From Paenibacillus ginsengarvi (GTDB taxonomy: Bacteria > Bacillota > Bacilli > Paenibacillales > NBRC-103111): DNA of 64,000 nt. Location of the stretch: contig NZ_RBAH01000004.1 of the NCBI RefSeq assembly GCF_003626695.1, positions 1 to 64,000 on the forward strand, written 5' to 3'. The notes below the pieces were generated by a model. It ran no database searches. It worked only from the letters and a program-made list of their open reading frames with translations, and was not told the DNA's origin. Positions 17,148-25,722 of the stretch are shown here, in pieces (the stretch's first letter is position 1; every line of letters begins with the position of its first letter). Both the position numbers and the translations under genes were made by a program.

Positions 17148-17450
17148 TTAGTGGTCGCCGGTGTTCCCTTTGCTAGGGTTCGTGATGAAGAAGCCTTCGT
17201 TCGGCAAATATAAATAATCGATCTTGACGCCGTCAAGCATCGGTTCGTTTTTCTCGAGAATGACATCTATTCCTTTATCAGTCGAAACGACGATATCGTC
17301 TTCGCCGGCCTCGTCCAATCCGAGCGCATAATGCACGTGGTTGCCGTGCGTGAAGTCGACCTTGACCCGTACCTTCAGCCCGCTGTTTTCCTCCAGCGTC
17401 AGTTCATTCAGCAGCACTTTCGCCGCTTTCCTCGTTATTTTGACGTTCAT
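17148..17450 (-). CDS. HesB/YneR-like domain protein lacking cluster cysteines
   Basis: 100 aa. MNVKITRKAAKVLLNELTLEE is the normal beginning of the HesB/IscA fold, and VKVDFTHGNHVHYALGLDEAGEDDIVV follows the core strands, but the protein has no cysteine at all, so it cannot hold a cluster the way IscA/SufA do. It resembles the YneR branch. ATG 17450 with AGGAG upstream is preferred over longer forms. Cotranscribed with the DUF1450 gene. Confidence 0.8.
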   Translation of the reverse strand: MNVKITRKAAKVLLNELTLEENSGLKVRVKVDFTHGNHVHYALGLDEAGEDDIVVSTDKGIDVILEKNEPMLDGVKIDYLYLPNEGFFITNPSKGNTGDH

Positions 17451-17590
17451 GTAACGCTCAACTCCTTGTTTGTCGTGATTCACTTTCAAAATGATACCAC
17501 GTTTTACGGGCATCGTCTAACTTTTGTGGACTTCCCCTGCGCAAAACGATAAAATGTGGGGAGAATCCAACATTTACCGAGGTGCGGCCG

Positions 17591-18688
17591 ATGCTATCGT
17601 TTTACAAAAAATATTACAAGACCGTTTTCGACATTGCGCTTATGGCGCTGACGGTTTACTTGTTCATGCTCGCCTTCAGCTACTTGTACCGGATCGCCAC
17701 CCCGATCTTCCTGGCACTTGTCATCTTCGCGATCATCGAGCCGCTGGCGAAATTTCTGAACCGGAAAGGCATGAAGAAGTCGCTGGCGACGACGATATCG
17801 ACGCTGCTGTTCATCTTGATTCTGCTCAGCGTCATCATCGGAGCGGGCGCGATCTTTACGGCCCAGTTGTATCAGCTCACTCAGAAAATACCGGTCTATG
17901 CGGCCATCCTGCAGGAGCAGATCGTCGGCAATATGGGCTACTGGCAATCGAAGCTGGAGGCGCTGCCTCCCGACTGGCTCGATCGGGTCAAGGACTATTC
18001 GTCTATTATTACGAGCAAAGGCGCAAAGCTGGCGACTACGTTTCTAGGCGGACTGTTCGGCATGCTCACTTCGTTCTCCTCGTTCCTTTTCAACTTTGTG
18101 ATCGGGATTATCCTGGCTTACTTCCTAAGCCTCGAGATCGACTCGTGGAAAAAGTTCGCGACGGACAAAACGCCGCGCACGTTTAAAAACGCGTTCTTTT
18201 TTCTGAAGGAAAACGTGCTGAAAGGAATCGTCTCCTATGTAAAAGCCCAATCGAAGCTTATTACGCTGACGTTCGGGATCATCTTTATTGCGCTGCTCGT
18301 GCTGCGCGTGGACAATGCTTTTTCGATCGCGCTGCTTTCCGCCATATTCGACGTGCTGCCGCTGCTCGGCGTTTCCACCGTGTTTATTCCGTGGATCATC
18401 TATTTGTTCGTCGTTGGCAATATCAAGCTTGCGATATCGCTGACCGTCCTGCTGGTGCTCGTCCTCGGGACGAGGCAAATACTCGAGCCGAAAATTACCG
18501 GCGACTCGCTGGGCGTTTCCGCCTTTACGATGCTTTCGTTCATGATCGTATCGCTGTCGCTGTTCGGCGTCGCGGGCGTCATTTTATCGCCGGTGCTCAT
18601 TATATTGGTAAAAGCGCTGTACGATCAAGGCTACCTGCGCAGATGGATAAGACTGCCCGAGGAAGAATACGACAAGCATATCGTTTGA
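17591..18688 (+). CDS. AI-2E family transporter (YtvI/PerM-like)
   Basis: 365-aa polytopic membrane protein with about eight helices and the family's long extracellular-facing middle part. Conserved pieces include LALVIFAIIEPLAKFLNRKGMKKSLATTIS near residue 45-75 and the C-terminal GTRQILEPKITGDSLGVSAFTMLSFMIVSLSLFGVAGVILSPVL. Such proteins export small molecules or act as antiporters; AI-2 itself is not implied. ATG 17591 with GAGGTG upstream is preferred to GTG 17582. Monocistronic. Confidence 0.9.
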   Translation: MLSFYKKYYKTVFDIALMALTVYLFMLAFSYLYRIATPIFLALVIFAIIEPLAKFLNRKGMKKSLATTISTLLFILILLSVIIGAGAIFTAQLYQLTQKIPVYAAILQEQIVGNMGYWQSKLEALPPDWLDRVKDYSSIITSKGAKLATTFLGGLFGMLTSFSSFLFNFVIGIILAYFLSLEIDSWKKFATDKTPRTFKNAFFFLKENVLKGIVSYVKAQSKLITLTFGIIFIALLVLRVDNAFSIALLSAIFDVLPLLGVSTVFIPWIIYLFVVGNIKLAISLTVLLVLVLGTRQILEPKITGDSLGVSAFTMLSFMIVSLSLFGVAGVILSPVLIILVKALYDQGYLRRWIRLPEEEYDKHIV

Positions 18689-18713
18689 CGCAGTTTGTGC
18701 GCTCGTCTCCCGG

Positions 18714-18977
18714 TTATTCGCGGGAAGCCTGCTTGCCGCTTTCGCCCGCACCATACTTTCGCTCCGCTCGAGAAGCGAACCAGTTCATCGCAAGCATAGT
18801 GACGGCAATGTCGTCAAGCGGGACAAACGGAAGCGCATCGGGCAGTACCCAGTACAATAGAACCGGAACGCCGAAAAGCAGCTTCTCCGCGAGCGGAACA
18901 TCCGCTGAGCCAAGAAGACGGATGACGCGCCGGACAACGTGGCTCCAATGCTTATAGGACAATAGCTTGCGAATCAT
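18714..18977 (-). CDS. YkvA family (DUF1232) membrane protein
   Basis: 87 aa. The DUF1232 core is clear: PLAEKLLFGVPVLLYWVLPDALPFVPLDDIAVTML, with the PDxLP and LDD motifs between two hydrophobic stretches. GGGAGG precedes ATG 18977. Function unknown; members are small membrane proteins, some tied to envelope or spore physiology. Divergent from the DUF3054 gene across 64 bases. Confidence 0.8.
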   Translation of the reverse strand: MIRKLLSYKHWSHVVRRVIRLLGSADVPLAEKLLFGVPVLLYWVLPDALPFVPLDDIAVTMLAMNWFASRAERKYGAGESGKQASRE

Positions 18978-19041
18978 CCCTAGCCTCCCTTCCCGGTCTC
19001 CGCTGCTGAATTCAGGCTTACCCAAAGGAGATTTAGAACCC

Positions 19042-19428
19042 ATGTTTGTACTGCTTATCGCCGGCGGAGATCTGCTTGTTCTCTTCCTGTTCGTGCTCGC
19101 CGGCCGGGAAGATCATGATATGGCGTTTTCATTGACCGACTCGCTGCAAACGGCTCTCCCGTTCGCCATCGGCTGGATCGTTGCTCTGCTTGCCTTCCGC
19201 ACGTACAGGGAGAGGACCGTTTCCACGTTCGGCAAAGCGGCCGGATACGCGCTGCTCACGTGCTTGATAGCCGTTCCGCTTGGTCTGCTCATTCGCTCGC
19301 TTTTACTCGGAAGACCACCGGCAGGCACTTTCGCCTACGTAGCTTTCCCGCTTATCGCTTCCTTTATGATCGTCTGGCGCCTCCTCTGCGCGGTCTTATA
19401 CCGGTGGGCCGGTCGTCACGGCAAGTAA
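19042..19428 (+). CDS. DUF3054 family membrane protein
   Basis: 128 aa with four hydrophobic segments. GGDLLVLFLFVLAGREDHD at the start and AVPLGLLIRSLLLGRPPAGTFAYVAFPLIASFMIVWRLL further on fit DUF3054. AAAGGAG lies 11 bases before ATG 19042. Role unknown. Confidence 0.75.
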   Translation: MFVLLIAGGDLLVLFLFVLAGREDHDMAFSLTDSLQTALPFAIGWIVALLAFRTYRERTVSTFGKAAGYALLTCLIAVPLGLLIRSLLLGRPPAGTFAYVAFPLIASFMIVWRLLCAVLYRWAGRHGK

Positions 19429-19463
19429 AGCGCTGGCAGGCTCCTCGTTCGTTTGCAAAATAA

Positions 19464-19512
19464 AAGCCTCCGCTCCGCTTAAACTCAAGCGGAGACGGAG
19501 GCTTCAGCTTTT
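19464..19512. terminator. Bidirectional terminator
   Basis: AAGCCTCCG-n-TCCGCTT pairs with AAGCGGA-nn-CGGAGGCTT, followed by CAGCTTTTT on the plus strand and TTTTATTTT on the minus strand. Confidence 0.8.
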
Positions 19513-19522
19513 TACAGACGAT

Positions 19523-20425
19523 CTAACAACGCCGCAAAAGCTCCCATCCGGTATTCGTCAATCGGCACACGAACTTGTGCAGCACCTCTTCGCCGGTTTC
19601 GATGGCGATCAGAATACCGTCCTCCACCGGTACGATATGATGGATTTCACCGTTCGGTACAAGATCCGCGGCGAACGGGGCGACAAGCGGAAGAAGCTGC
19701 TCCTCGAGCCATATACGCTCCTTGAACCACTGCGGCGGTGTCGCCGATGGCGGATATCCTTGAACGGGCGCCCCAAGCTCAAAGGCCAGCCGCTCCGGAT
19801 CGTTCGGTAACTGCCTTCCCTCTCCTATGGCGGCTACGAAACGCAAACATAGCTCGATCGTATTCACGATCTCCTCGTAGTCCAGCGAGCCGTTCGCATA
19901 ACGGATTTCCACCGTGCCGATATCGAACCAGGCGGCCGCATTGATTCCGCAGCGATGAGACTGCGGCCTTCCTCGATGGCGAATGTGCTGCGGACTAGGC
20001 TCGGCAGCAAACCGCTGCGCCATATCCGGCGTAATCGGCGGGCAAAAGAACAGGCGATGCTCGCTCGTTCGCAGCAAGAATCGCAAAGCGTCTTGTACTT
20101 GAGCGGCCGCTTCCACAAGCGGCACGACGATCGGATCGCCCCAACTCTCTAGGCCGACATGCACATGCAGGCCGCAGCTCCAATTCGCCTCCGCACCGCC
20201 AGCCTTCAACCGGGTCAGCATCTCGCGAATTTGGTCGCGCTGCTCCCACTGAATCGGCGGCGGCTTCAGCTCGCTTCCCGACTCCGCACCTGTCAGGTCG
20301 AGCTGCTTCTCATCCAGCGACATTTCCCAGCCGGGCAATAGTTCTACCTCTGTCGGCCGGCCTCCTACGAATTCGATCTCTACCCCGAATTTAAGCTGTT
20401 TCCAATCAACGATTTTCGGCCACAT
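19523..20425 (-). CDS. Amidoligase family protein
   Basis: 300 aa, cytoplasmic. FGVEIEF (13-19), CGLHVHVG near residue 86 and the RCGINAAAWFDIGTVEIRYANGSLDYEEI block near 160 match the Amidoligase_2 family, a glutamine-synthetase-like fold that ligates amino groups to carboxylates using ATP. Glu and His in these blocks would hold metal-ATP. Families of this type often sit beside a gamma-glutamyl cyclotransferase or peptidase; here no such partner is adjacent, so the substrate is open. GAGGGG precedes the ATG. Confidence 0.8.
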   Translation of the reverse strand: MWPKIVDWKQLKFGVEIEFVGGRPTEVELLPGWEMSLDEKQLDLTGAESGSELKPPPIQWEQRDQIREMLTRLKAGGAEANWSCGLHVHVGLESWGDPIVVPLVEAAAQVQDALRFLLRTSEHRLFFCPPITPDMAQRFAAEPSPQHIRHRGRPQSHRCGINAAAWFDIGTVEIRYANGSLDYEEIVNTIELCLRFVAAIGEGRQLPNDPERLAFELGAPVQGYPPSATPPQWFKERIWLEEQLLPLVAPFAADLVPNGEIHHIVPVEDGILIAIETGEEVLHKFVCRLTNTGWELLRRC

Positions 20426-20707
20426 GCCGTATCCCCTCTTTCATCTGATTGTAATCGTAATTGCAAGGGGTTACATGCATGGAGGACCACGGGCTTAGCG
20501 GGGTACTTGTTCACGGTTCATATCGGTCACTCCTTCGCCTCTTATAGTCCGGCTCTATTATGGCGAATTACACACCCCAGCCCTCTGAATCGGACGGGCC
20601 GGCTGTTCGCATACTAAGATCGCATAAGTTTTATATGCTTCCATTGTACAATGAATGTAGGAATGGAATCCACTCCCAGATAGATAACGAACCAGGAGGC
20701 ATGGACG

Positions 20708-21466
20708 ATGATATTGGATGGCAAAGTAGCAATCGTTACGGGAGCCGGCTCCGGCATGGGCCGGGAGATCGCGATTCTATTCGCTAAGGAAGGAGCATCC
20801 GTCGTCGTATCGGACATTAACGAGGGGTCCGCGCGCGAAACGGTACTGCTGATCGAAGCGGCCCAAGGGACCGCAACCGACGTCGTCGCCAACGTGGCGA
20901 AAGAGGAAGATATCCAGCGACTGTTCGATGTCACACACGAAACGTACGGAACGCTGGACATTCTGATCAATAACGCAGGCATTATGGATGGCATGGTGCC
21001 GGCTCACGAATTGACCGACCAGCTCTGGGAACGCGTCTTCGCGATTAATGCGACGGGACCGATGCGGGCGATCCGCAAGGCGCTGCCTCACTTTATGGAG
21101 AAACAGAAAGGCGTCATCGTGAATATCGCTTCCGTCGGCGGATTGTACGGATCGCGCGCCGGAGCCGCTTATACCGCCGCCAAACATGCGGTTGTCGGGT
21201 TGACGAAAAACGTTGGCTTTCAATATGCGAAGCTGGGCATTCGCTGCAACGCGATCGCACCCGGCGGCGTGCAGACGAACATCGGCGTAGGCAGTTCGGA
21301 ACCGAATACGTTCGGACTGGAGAGAGCGATGGCCGGCGTGCCGCTCAATCCGAGAACGGGAGAGGCGGGAGAAATCGCCAAGGTCGCGCTCTTCCTTGCT
21401 TCCAACGAATCGTCGTTCGTGAACGGTACGGTCATCACCGCCGATGCCGGCTGGACCGCCTACTGA
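20708..21466 (+). CDS. SDR-family NAD(P)-dependent oxidoreductase
   Basis: 252-aa classical short-chain dehydrogenase. TGAGSGMG (residues 11-18) binds the cofactor, NNAG lies near 87, Ser of NIASVGG near 139 and YTAAKHA (YxxxK) near 153 complete the catalytic set. The C-terminal SSFVNGTVITADAGWTAY is typical of the glucose-1-dehydrogenase/3-oxoacyl-ACP-reductase-like branch. The substrate is not deducible. GGAGG is 7 bases before the ATG. A terminator follows. Confidence 0.9.
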   Translation: MILDGKVAIVTGAGSGMGREIAILFAKEGASVVVSDINEGSARETVLLIEAAQGTATDVVANVAKEEDIQRLFDVTHETYGTLDILINNAGIMDGMVPAHELTDQLWERVFAINATGPMRAIRKALPHFMEKQKGVIVNIASVGGLYGSRAGAAYTAAKHAVVGLTKNVGFQYAKLGIRCNAIAPGGVQTNIGVGSSEPNTFGLERAMAGVPLNPRTGEAGEIAKVALFLASNESSFVNGTVITADAGWTAY

Positions 21467-21482
21467 GAGCTAAACAAACGGA

Positions 21483-21521
21483 AAAGGGATGAAAGCGGCG
21501 CTGCCGCTCCATCCCTTTTTT
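21483..21521 (+). terminator. Terminator of SDR gene
   Basis: AAAGGGAT and ATCCCTTT enclose an inner GCGGC/GCCGC stem, followed by TTTTTT; it also lies against the convergent murI. Confidence 0.75.
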
Positions 21522-21528
21522 GCTGCTG

Positions 21529-22341
21529 TCACCTAGATAACCGCGTCATTTGCCAAAACACGGGCGACACTTTGATCTGCTCACCGAGCCATTCCAGCGC
21601 AATCGCCTGGAACGTTTCAGGATCGCCGCTGCAAAAGAAACGGTGAACCGGGACTTTACCCGAAGTCTCCAACTGGCCGCGATGATGCAGCAGCGTGCTG
21701 ATTTCCCGGGCCGTTTCGTCAGCCGAGCTGATGATCGACACGCGGGGACCAACCGTCTCGGCAATCATCTGCGCCAAAAACGGGTAATGCGTACAGCCGA
21801 GAATGAGGCAGTCGATTGGACTGTTCAGCAGCGGCTGGAGCGATTGGCTGACGACTGTACGCGCCATATCCGAACGGTACAAACGTTTCTCTACGAGCGG
21901 CACCAGAGCCGGACAAGCCAGACTGACGACACTCGTATCCGGGTTCAGCTCCTGAAGCGCTCTTGGGTAAGCGCCGCTCGTTACCGTATTTTCCGTGCCG
22001 ATAACACCGATCATCCCCGTCTTCGTGGCTTTGATCGCCGCCCGCGATCCCGGCTGGATGACGCCCACAACCGGTATGTTCACTTGCGAACGCACATGCT
22101 TAAGGGCGATGGCGGTCGCCGTGTTGCAAGCGATCACGATCATTTTCGGCTGGAATTGAAGCAGGTATTCGACGATTTGCTCCGTAAATTTCAACACTTC
22201 ATCCGGGGCTCTCGGACCGTACGGCGCTCTTCCAGTGTCACCGAAGTAGACGATTTCCTCCTGCGGCAGTTGCCTCATCACTTCTTTGGCGACCGTCAGT
22301 CCTCCAACGCCGGAATCCAAAATGGCGATCGCTTGATGCAC
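21529..22341 (-). CDS. murI: Glutamate racemase
   Basis: Makes D-glutamate for peptidoglycan; 270 aa. ILDSGVGGLTV (7-17) carries the conserved Asp/Ser, ACNTAT has catalytic Cys72 and LGCTHYP has catalytic Cys183. IVYFGDTGRAPYG is diagnostic. GTG start with AAGGAAG 8 bases upstream. It lies convergent to an SDR and just downstream, in the same direction, of the deacetylase gene after a strong hairpin, so it probably has its own promoter. Confidence 0.95.
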   Translation of the reverse strand: MHQAIAILDSGVGGLTVAKEVMRQLPQEEIVYFGDTGRAPYGPRAPDEVLKFTEQIVEYLLQFQPKMIVIACNTATAIALKHVRSQVNIPVVGVIQPGSRAAIKATKTGMIGVIGTENTVTSGAYPRALQELNPDTSVVSLACPALVPLVEKRLYRSDMARTVVSQSLQPLLNSPIDCLILGCTHYPFLAQMIAETVGPRVSIISSADETAREISTLLHHRGQLETSGKVPVHRFFCSGDPETFQAIALEWLGEQIKVSPVFWQMTRLSR

Positions 22342-22404
22342 GTTATCGCTTCCTTTTCCTCGGCAGATGAAGACTTCATACTACAATATGAAGAGCCGGA
22401 AGGA

Positions 22405-22448
22405 AACGTACCAGCGGGCCGGCGGCGCATGCGCCGCCGCACCAGCCT
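22405..22448. terminator. GC-rich palindrome between pdaA-like gene and murI
   Basis: CGGCGGCGC and GCGCCGCCG form a near-perfect stem, extended by CCAGCG-type flanks (CCAGC/GCTGG). It lies directly after the deacetylase stop codon on the minus strand and likely ends or stabilises that transcript. Confidence 0.55.
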
Positions 22449-22452
22449 TTCT

Positions 22453-23445
22453 TTACTTTTGCAGCTCCGCGAGCGTACCGAACTCGTACCCCTCGCTCTT
22501 GATCTGCTTCAGTATGCGATCCATTGCCTCGATGTTCTCCTTCGAGGCCTGATGCATCAAGATAACGTTGCCGTCGTGCAAGTTGCCGATAATATCGTTG
22601 TATGCGTCGTCGGCACCGTTCTTGCGCGGCTCCCAGTCCTTCATCGCAGTCGACCAGAAGTAGGACGTGTAACCGAGATCAGTCAGCAGCGTCAGCAGAT
22701 GCGGGCTGTACGTCCCGTACGGAAAGCGGAAATATTTCGGCGAATCCTGACCGGTTATGCCTTTGTACAGCTTCTCGAAGTCGGTCACTTCCTGTTTGAC
22801 CTGGTCGTCGGTCAGTGTCGTGAAATCTTTGTGCGTAATCGTATGATTGCCGACTGTGTGGCCTTCTTCAAGCAGAAGCTTGAGATAGTCCGGATTGTTT
22901 TTCAAATTATAGCCGGTAACGAAAAAGGTCGCCTTCACGTCGTTGTCCCGCAGCGCGCCGAGCAGCTTCTTGTAATCGAGCAGCTCGCCGCCGACGTCGA
23001 TCGTCAAATACACTTTTTTACCTGTGCCGACCCATACCGCCTTTTGCCCCGGCTTGAGCTGCTTCACTTCGGCCGGGAATCCGGGCACTTCCCCTTTTTT
23101 CTTCTTCATGTAATACCAGGAAACGGCTTTTTTATCGGCAGCCGTCGGTTTGGCCGCCTCCTTCGGAGGCTGGTACGTTTGCGATTGCACCGATTGTTGG
23201 GCTGGCGTAGTCACGGGAGCCGGATCGGGCTCCTTCTTCGGTTCCTCCGCCGGCTTGCTTTCCTTCACCGGCTCGGGTGTTGGCTTCACGGGTTCCGGCG
23301 CCGGCTTGTTCTCGGGCTGCTGTGCCGGCAACGTTTCCTTGCCTCCTTGCGGCAAGCCCGAGCTTTCCTTCCCTGTATCCGAACACGCGGAGAGCAGCGT
23401 GCCGGCTGTCAAAGCTACGGCCAATAACGAACTAAGTTTGCGCAT
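22453..23445 (-). CDS. PdaA-like polysaccharide deacetylase lipoprotein
   Basis: 330-aa lipoprotein: lipobox LLSAC with Cys21, a Pro/Glu/Lys-rich linker (about 25-90), then a NodB-fold domain. Motifs: LTIDVGG (usually TFDDG or, in PdaA, TFDNG), metal site NHTITHKDF (HxxxxH type), RFPYGTYSP and the C-terminal VILMHQ. Sequence around WSTAMKDWEPR and HQASKENIEAMDRIL is close to the PdaA group that deacetylates N-acetylmuramic acid in spore cortex synthesis. The second Asp of motif 1 is Val here, which may alter metal binding. AGGAGG precedes ATG 23445. Confidence 0.85.
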   Translation of the reverse strand: MRKLSSLLAVALTAGTLLSACSDTGKESSGLPQGGKETLPAQQPENKPAPEPVKPTPEPVKESKPAEEPKKEPDPAPVTTPAQQSVQSQTYQPPKEAAKPTAADKKAVSWYYMKKKKGEVPGFPAEVKQLKPGQKAVWVGTGKKVYLTIDVGGELLDYKKLLGALRDNDVKATFFVTGYNLKNNPDYLKLLLEEGHTVGNHTITHKDFTTLTDDQVKQEVTDFEKLYKGITGQDSPKYFRFPYGTYSPHLLTLLTDLGYTSYFWSTAMKDWEPRKNGADDAYNDIIGNLHDGNVILMHQASKENIEAMDRILKQIKSEGYEFGTLAELQK

Positions 23446-23520
23446 CCAATTCCTCCTCACGTTGCTATAGGCCTATATTCGCCGTCAGGGAATGATTTCC
23501 TCTCAGGCTCGTCCGATTGT

Positions 23521-23949
23521 TCAAGCCTTCTTCGACTTGTCTAAACGCCAGAGCGCGAGATGAATCGCCGTAATAAGCACGAATGCGGTCAGCGCCAGGA
23601 ACGGAATCGTAACGAAGCCGAACCAGTTAATATACTCCGCGTCGCAAGGCACGATCCCGCACGAAAACGAATTCGACTTGAACAGATCCGTTTTCTCCAT
23701 CAAGTAATGGTAGATGGAGATGCAGCCTCCCAGAATCGTCATCGGAAGCACGTACATGTACACCTGCTGCTTGCGCACCGCCGCAATGCCGATCAGGAAC
23801 ACTTGCGGATACATCAGGATGCGCTGGTACCAGCACAGCTTGCACGGCAAATACCCTTTTACCTCGGAAAAGTACAAGCTGCCCAGCATGGCGACGAGGG
23901 CGATCGCCCACGACAGATGAAGGCCGTTTTCGGCCATAAATTTACGCAT
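23521..23949 (-). CDS. Disulfide bond formation protein, BdbC/DsbB type
   Basis: 142-aa membrane protein that passes electrons from a thiol oxidase (BdbD/DsbA-like) to quinone. Four helices are visible. The first cysteine pair is CKLC (36, 39) in YLPCKLCWYQR and the second is Cys97/Cys102 in SFSCGIVPC, both required for relay. An ATG 24 bases further upstream is possible. A BdbD partner is not adjacent. Confidence 0.9.
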   Translation of the reverse strand: MRKFMAENGLHLSWAIALVAMLGSLYFSEVKGYLPCKLCWYQRILMYPQVFLIGIAAVRKQQVYMYVLPMTILGGCISIYHYLMEKTDLFKSNSFSCGIVPCDAEYINWFGFVTIPFLALTAFVLITAIHLALWRLDKSKKA

Positions 23950-24094
23950 GGTTACGGTCCTGTCTCCCTTCAAAAGACGTTTCCTCTACATTATAGAGGA
24001 AACAGGCCCTTCTTGGAAAGAAACGGGGGACATGTCTCCATTAGGGCGATAATTCCGTAAAAGCTACTATTTGGTTACCCGCGTTTGAAACTTT

Positions 24095-24122
24095 TTGTCG
24101 ACTAATACGTTAATTGTATAGA
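24095..24122 (+). promoter_or_regulatory. Candidate promoter of the NAGPA-domain gene
   Basis: TTGTCG, 16-base spacer, TATAGA; about 25 bases before the ribosome site. Confidence 0.4.
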
Positions 24123-24152
24123 ATACCCATCAACTATTGGAAAGGATTTCTG

Positions 24153-25274
24153 ATGGAACCGAAGCTTACGAATCGTACATCCGCCCCGGGACCAACCGTT
24201 CGTTCACCCAAGAAAAAAAAGAAACGGCGGGGCCTCCGGTTTGTGCGGAACTTATTTCTTCTTATGATGATTTCGGCCGCGCTGTTCAGCGGCTGGTTTT
24301 TCCTTACCGCCTCCGGCAATGAGCTGCGCTACTTGATGGCCGACACGCTGATCACGACTCAGCACCGGCATTGGGCGAAATATTTGATCGGTCAGGAAGG
24401 GCTCGACAGGCAAGTCGCCAAATATATGCAGCAGTTCGAGGAAATGTCGGAAACGACGAGCACAGTGAGCGTCCATGTGCCTCCGCCGCGGGAGGAAATC
24501 AAAAAACAGGAAGAACCGCTTGTCAAAATCGAGCCGATCGAAGGTGCGAAATTCAAAGGCCATCTGCTCATCGTCCGCGATCCGAAAAAAATACGTCTGG
24601 CCGTTCCGGACAAAGTCGGCAAAGGCGAGAAGGTGTCCAGCATGGTGAAGCGAACCGGCGCCATTGCGGGCGTAAACGCCGGCGGCTTCGTCGATCCGGA
24701 ATGGATGGGCAACGGCTTCCAGCCGACCGGGATCGTGATTTCCGGAGGCAAAATTTATTACAACGACGGCGCTATGACAACGCCGACGTCCATTGTAGGC
24801 ATCGATAAAGATGGGCGCATGGTAGCCGGCAAATATACGCCCAAACAGATGCTCGAGATGGGTGTACAGGAAGCGGTCACGTTCACGCCAAAGTTTATCA
24901 ACGACGGCAAAGGATTGATCAAAAACCAGGCCGACGGCTGGGGCATCGCTCCGCGTACTTGTATGGCGCAGACGGCGGACGGCACGATTCTGTTCGCCAT
25001 TATAGACGGACGCCAAACGCACAGCATCGGCGCCACCTTGTACGATATTCAGCAAATCTTTCTCGAGCGGGGAGCGGTCATCGCCGCCAATCTCGACGGA
25101 GGCTCCTCCACCGTGCTCGTTCATAACAACGAGATCGTCAACAAGCCGGCCAGCCCGCACGGCGAACGCTACTTGCCGACCGCCTTTCTCGTCTTCGACG
25201 ATCCGGCCAAGGCGCCGATCCGCAACGTCTGGGAAGGGCTCGACATCAGCAAAATCGATCCGTCCAAATGGTAA
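24153..25274 (+). CDS. Phosphodiester glycosidase (NAGPA-domain) membrane protein
   Basis: 373 aa. A basic N-terminal tail (SPKKKKKRRG) precedes one membrane helix (residues 31-53), a coiled spacer, then the extracellular NAGPA domain from about 145 on: AIAGVNAGGFVD, TGIVISGGKIYYND, APRTCMAQTADGTILFAIIDGR and NLDGGSSTVLVHN are the conserved strands. The domain cleaves phosphodiester-linked GlcNAc in its eukaryotic namesake; in Firmicutes it acts on exopolysaccharide or wall polymers. AAAGGA supports ATG 24153. It is monocistronic with a terminator. Confidence 0.88.
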   Translation: MEPKLTNRTSAPGPTVRSPKKKKKRRGLRFVRNLFLLMMISAALFSGWFFLTASGNELRYLMADTLITTQHRHWAKYLIGQEGLDRQVAKYMQQFEEMSETTSTVSVHVPPPREEIKKQEEPLVKIEPIEGAKFKGHLLIVRDPKKIRLAVPDKVGKGEKVSSMVKRTGAIAGVNAGGFVDPEWMGNGFQPTGIVISGGKIYYNDGAMTTPTSIVGIDKDGRMVAGKYTPKQMLEMGVQEAVTFTPKFINDGKGLIKNQADGWGIAPRTCMAQTADGTILFAIIDGRQTHSIGATLYDIQQIFLERGAVIAANLDGGSSTVLVHNNEIVNKPASPHGERYLPTAFLVFDDPAKAPIRNVWEGLDISKIDPSKW

Positions 25275-25290
25275 CGACGGGATAACCATG

Positions 25291-25326
25291 CAAAAAGAGG
25301 CTCTCCATCGGAAAGCCTTCTTTTTG
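25291..25326. terminator. Terminator between convergent genes
   Basis: AAAAAGAGGCT and AGCCTTCTTTTT form an imperfect stem with A- and T-runs on either side, suiting both directions. Confidence 0.65.
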
Positions 25327-25350
25327 TGTGCTTTTTAACGGACTCTTTTC

Positions 25351-25722
25351 TTATTTCAAATCGCGTCTGCCGAGCACTTCGGCATCAGCCGGCATCATTT
25401 CCTCGCTCGAAACGACCGCTTCCTTGCGGGCATCCTTCCATGCCTTCACTTCTTCGGATACCGAATCGACGACTTCCTTCGCCTTCTGCATCCATTCGCC
25501 CGTATGCTCCGATACCTGCTTCGCGATGACCTGCGTTTTGCCGCCGACCGTTTCCGCCAGCTCGTGCGTCTTCTCCCCGATCAGATGCGCCTGCTCGGAA
25601 AGGTCCGCTCTCAGCTCCTTGCCGCTTTTGGGAGCGAGCAGCAGCGCCGTGACCGCGCCGAGCACGCCGCCGACAATCGCTCCGAGCAAAAAGTCTTTCC
25701 CTCTTCCGCTATGTTCAGACAT
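25351..25722 (-). CDS. YtxH-like protein
   Basis: 123 aa. Starts [38 protein letters not shown], the YtxH pattern of a glycine-rich membrane helix followed by [10 protein letters not shown]. The remainder is a charged helical region. In B. subtilis the ytxGHJ genes are general-stress (sigma-B, sigma-H) genes of uncertain role. It overlaps the end of the YtxG-like gene by 8 bases, so the pair is one operon. Confidence 0.85.
   Translation of the reverse strand: MSEHSGRGKDFLLGAIVGGVLGAVTALLLAPKSGKELRADLSEQAHLIGEKTHELAETVGGKTQVIAKQVSEHTGEWMQKAKEVVDSVSEEVKAWKDARKEAVVSSEEMMPADAEVLGRRDLK

Noticed and set aside
21550-23427. 625-codon open frame opposite murI and the deacetylase
   Set aside because: It is the antisense of two well-supported genes and the gap between them; composition is that of a shadow frame.
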